Positions 5,096 through 7,796 of a stretch of DNA of 7,796 nucleotides are shown here, in pieces. The DNA lies in NCBI GenBank assembly GCA_903856555.1, contig CAIOCC010000161.1, positions 1-7,796 on the forward strand, given 5' to 3'. Below the pieces are notes generated by a model. It did no database searches and had not been told where the DNA came from. It saw only the letters and a list, made by a program, of their open reading frames with translations. Position 1 is the first letter of the stretch. Each line of letters opens with the position of its first letter. Source of the stretch: an uncultured Bacteroidota bacterium (GTDB taxonomy: Bacteria > Bacteroidota > Bacteroidia > UBA7662). Both the position numbers and the translations under genes were made by a program.

Positions 5096-7796
5096 TCAGC
5101 AACCGGCGGCATCCGCCAAATCACGCAACATCTTATAAAGGGATTCGACCGAGACTTTGTGCTGGTAAACCATCTGCACGGTGGAACCCTGTTGACGCAA
5201 GACCCAGTTGCCTGGCTTTTCTTGAACCGCCTGCAAAACCGCCCCAAATACAGGGCCTTGGTAATAGTCTTGCCGACTTCCGTCTGGTAGATGGGCTTTG
5301 AACATTTCTTTGCGCCAAACCATTTTTTCGAATCCCAAACGACCACCTTGCATCCGTAAACGCATCAAAGCCAGCAACAACTGAGCCTGTTCGGGCAGAG
5401 GCCCGAAACGATCTGTCAGGCGATCTTCGAAGGCGTCCAATGCATTTTCGCTCTCCAAATCATCCAACTCCCGGTACAAACTCAAGCGTTCTGTAGTGTT
5501 ACGAACATAAAAATCCGGCAACAAAGCCGGAGCATCGGTATCCAGCAAAACCTCGGTAGCCGGCGGGACCAGAGGCTGATCGGCGTACAAATCCGCGTAA
5601 TCGGTGGTTCGCAATTCACGAATAGCCTCGTCCAGAATTTTTTGGAAAAGCTCCAATCCAATCTCAGTAATGAATCCGCTTTGTTCCCCTCCAAGCATAT
5701 TACCGGCCCCTCGTATATCCAAGTCTCTCAAGGCTATCTGAAAACCACTGCCCAATTCAGAATGCTGTTCAATGGCTTGCAAGCGGCGCCGAGCTTCTTG
5801 CGTTAACGAAAAAAGAGGGGGCACAATCAAATAACAAAAAGCTTTGAGATTGGAGCGCCCCACGCGACCTCGCATTTGGTGCAAATCGCTGAGCCCAAAG
5901 TTTTGGGCTTGATTAATCAAAATAGTGTTGGCATTGGGAATATCCAACCCAGATTCAATAATGTTGGTGGCCACCAAAATATCGAGCTTGCCTTCAATAA
6001 ACTGCAACAATATCTTTTCCATCATATCCCCCGGCATTTGACCGTGAGCAACGCCTATACGCAGTCCCGGGCACCATTGCCCGATCAAATCAGCCACCCC
6101 TTCGATGCCCTGAACGCGGTTATGTACAAAGAAAACCTGCCCCCCTCGGTCGGTCTCAAACAAAATGGCCTCCCGGACTTTGTTTTCGTCGATGACCATC
6201 AATTCGGTATGCACCGGTTGACGATTGGGCGGGGGTGTCGATATCACACTCAAATCCCTGGCGCCCAGCAACGAAAACTGCATCGTACGGGGAATCGGAG
6301 TGGCCGTAAGGGTCAAGGTATCCACCGAGACCTTCATGGCTTTTAGTTTTTCTTTGGTGGCGACCCCAAACTTTTGTTCCTCGTCAATGATCAAGAGCCC
6401 CAGGTCTTTGAACTTGATTTTGGAACCAACGATTTTGTGGGTGCCAATCAAAATATCAATACGACCGGCTTCCAAATCCTCCAGAACCCCTTTGACTTCG
6501 GCCGCTGTTCGAAAACGATTCAAGTAATCAACCCGTACGGGCAGTCCTTGGAGCCTCGAAGCAAAGGTCCTCGCATGCTGCAAGGCAAGGATGGTGGTTG
6601 GGACCAAGACGGCGGTTTGTTTCCCGTCGCAGGCCGCCTTAAAGGCCGCCCGTATAGCCACCTCGGTTTTGCCAAACCCCACGTCACCGCAGACCAATCG
6701 ATCCATGGGGAAGGCTTTTTGCATGTCCGCTTTGACCGCTTCGGTGGCTTTGCTTTGATCGGGGGTGTCTTCGTACAAAAACGAGGCTTCCAGCTCGTGC
6801 TGCAGGTAATTATCCGGGGGAAAGGCATGCCCCTTGGAGGCTTTTCGCCGGGCGTACAACTCGATCAGGTCTTTGGCGATGTCCTTGACCTGGGCCTTGG
6901 TTTTGGTTTTGAGTTTATCCCAGGTATCGGATCCCAGTTTATGAATTTTGGGCGGGGTGCCGTCCTTGCCGGAATAGCGAGAAACCTTGTGCAAGGAATG
7001 AATGCTAACATAAAGCAAATCGTCGTCCCGGTAACTAATTCGTATCGTTTCTTGCCACTGACCGTTGACTTGTATTTTCTCCATGCCGGCGTATTTGCCG
7101 ACCCCGTGATCCATGTGTACAACGTAGTCTCCCGGTTTGAAATCGAGAATTTCTTTGAGGGTTAACTTTTCGGAAGCGGACGTACGACCCCGCACTTTGT
7201 ATTTATGAAAACGCTCAAAGAGCTGGTGTTCCGTCCAAAAAACCGCGGCTTGATCGTGGTCCGTAAAACCAGCATGCAAGCCCAGCGGCAAGGGTTGCAT
7301 GCGGAAACCCGCTTGCAAATCCTCCAGAATTTGATCCAGGCGCTCCATTTGCTTGGGGTTATCACCGCACAGAAAAAGTCGGTAACCCTGTTCGGACAGT
7401 TCCCGACCCGTCGCAACCAAGCGGTCAAATTGCTTGCGCATCACGGGTTGTTCCGCGGTACGAAAGGTCCATTTGTAGGAAGGGCCCGACCCATAGGCCG
7501 CTTTGGTTCGGGGGTCCTGTCCGCCGTCCGCTTCCAAAAGAACTCTTTTGAAACCCATCAACAAATCAAACCACTCGTCCGGGCTGGTCAACCACCGCTG
7601 CAAATCATCGGGCACCCCGTTCCAGCGTTCTTCGGCCGAGGCCATGAGCATGGACCAATTGCTGTGCCATAACACCGTCTGCGTTGGAAAATACGAGACC
7701 AGGGATTGTTGACCTTGTTCCAATAAATCGGCCTGTAAATTGGGAAGAATCACAGCCTTGTCAATCTCCTTCACGGTCAACTGAGATTCCGGATCA
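5096..7796 (-). CDS. mfd: Transcription-repair coupling factor Mfd (N-terminal end outside window)
   Basis: Mfd is an ATP-driven DNA translocase that removes RNA polymerase stalled at lesions and recruits UvrA for nucleotide excision repair. The frame is open to the window edge, so 899 complete codons are visible, ending at the TGA at 5096-5098. Full-length proteins are about 1,100-1,150 residues, so roughly 200-250 N-terminal residues are missing. In visible numbering, residues 1-195 cover the end of the UvrB-like region. A CarD-like RNA polymerase interaction domain follows (about 210-295, FKPGDYVVHMDHGVGKY). The helicase core has Walker A GDVGFGKT (370-377, Lys at 6668-6670), DEEQ (471-474), TATPIPRT (497-504) and QMRGRVGR (640-647). 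A RecG-like translocation motif lies at about 680-707, and the C-terminal regulatory domain (about 750-885) includes the RLSLYRELDDLE segment. All key motifs are intact. The TTG at 7778-7780 is not the start, because coding continues upstream. The gene converges on the mevalonate operon and has no apparent functional link to it. Confidence 0.97.
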   Translation of the reverse strand, partial: DPESQLTVKEIDKAVILPNLQADLLEQGQQSLVSYFPTQTVLWHSNWSMLMASAEERWNGVPDDLQRWLTSPDEWFDLLMGFKRVLLEADGGQDPRTKAAYGSGPSYKWTFRTAEQPVMRKQFDRLVATGRELSEQGYRLFLCGDNPKQMERLDQILEDLQAGFRMQPLPLGLHAGFTDHDQAAVFWTEHQLFERFHKYKVRGRTSASEKLTLKEILDFKPGDYVVHMDHGVGKYAGMEKIQVNGQWQETIRISYRDDDLLYVSIHSLHKVSRYSGKDGTPPKIHKLGSDTWDKLKTKTKAQVKDIAKDLIELYARRKASKGHAFPPDNYLQHELEASFLYEDTPDQSKATEAVKADMQKAFPMDRLVCGDVGFGKTEVAIRAAFKAACDGKQTAVLVPTTILALQHARTFASRLQGLPVRVDYLNRFRTAAEVKGVLEDLEAGRIDILIGTHKIVGSKIKFKDLGLLIIDEEQKFGVATKEKLKAMKVSVDTLTLTATPIPRTMQFSLLGARDLSVISTPPPNRQPVHTELMVIDENKVREAILFETDRGGQVFFVHNRVQGIEGVADLIGQWCPGLRIGVAHGQMPGDMMEKILLQFIEGKLDILVATNIIESGLDIPNANTILINQAQNFGLSDLHQMRGRVGRSNLKAFCYLIVPPLFSLTQEARRRLQAIEQHSELGSGFQIALRDLDIRGAGNMLGGEQSGFITEIGLELFQKILDEAIRELRTTDYADLYADQPLVPPATEVLLDTDAPALLPDFYVRNTTERLSLYRELDDLESENALDAFEDRLTDRFGPLPEQAQLLLALMRLRMQGGRLGFEKMVWRKEMFKAHLPDGSRQDYYQGPVFGAVLQAVQEKPGNWVLRQQGSTVQMVYQHKVSVESLYKMLRDLADAAGC

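Noticed and set aside
5105..5117. GGCGG-CAT-CCGCC hairpin as a terminator
   Set aside because: It lies inside the last codons of mfd, has only a 5-bp stem with a 3-nt loop, and no T-run follows on either strand. Ala and Asp codons in the protein explain it.
5876..6346. 156-codon + strand frame opposite mfd
   Set aside because: It is antisense to the conserved helicase motifs of Mfd, with no family resemblance.
6374..7165. Long open frame (263 codons) on the + strand opposite mfd
   Set aside because: It lies wholly antisense to strongly conserved Mfd helicase and CarD-like sequence. Its translation shows no recognisable domain and has the composition expected of a shadow frame.
1..7796. CRISPR array, insertion sequence, tRNA or an undescribed defence-like system
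   Set aside because: No direct repeat series, transposase, terminal inverted repeats or tRNA-like fold was seen. Nearly all bases are accounted for by five mevalonate and prenyl genes and mfd.

Overview
The window reads as a chromosomal segment of a Bacteroidota bacterium of moderate GC. Three things point there: the gene order, a CarD-like and helicase region in Mfd with Bacteroidota wording (for example LYVSIHSLHK and PPKIHKLGS), and start codons that mostly lack a Shine-Dalgarno sequence at normal spacing. The order or family cannot be fixed from this much sequence. I see no mobile element, CRISPR array, tRNA, rRNA or sign of recent transfer.

Positions 1-5070 (+ strand) hold a tightly packed, presumably co-transcribed isoprenoid operon. 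In order it contains a class II HMG-CoA reductase (5' end outside the window), a GHMP kinase related to the GYDIA family, a diphosphomevalonate decarboxylase-family protein, a mevalonate kinase, and a nine-helix UbiA-family prenyltransferase most like the geranylgeranylglycerol-phosphate geranylgeranyltransferase group. Gaps are 3, 11 and 6 nt, and the last pair probably overlaps by 35 nt. No promoter is visible, because the operon starts upstream of the window.

Together the first four genes can carry HMG-CoA to mevalonate, through one or two phosphorylations, to isopentenyl diphosphate. The UbiA enzyme would use a long prenyl diphosphate made from it. No canonical phosphomevalonate kinase is present, so the GYDIA-like kinase is the natural candidate for that step. 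This is inference.

Positions 5096-7796 (- strand) hold most of mfd, the transcription-repair coupling factor, converging on the operon. Its N-terminal end lies beyond the right edge. Only 25 nt separate the two stop codons; they hold a short perfect inverted repeat that may be a weak bidirectional terminator.

The locus is mostly conventional. The points worth a second look are the unassigned kinase with a diverged signature, an Asn in the second Asp-rich motif of the UbiA enzyme, and the possible link to archaeal-type ether lipids.
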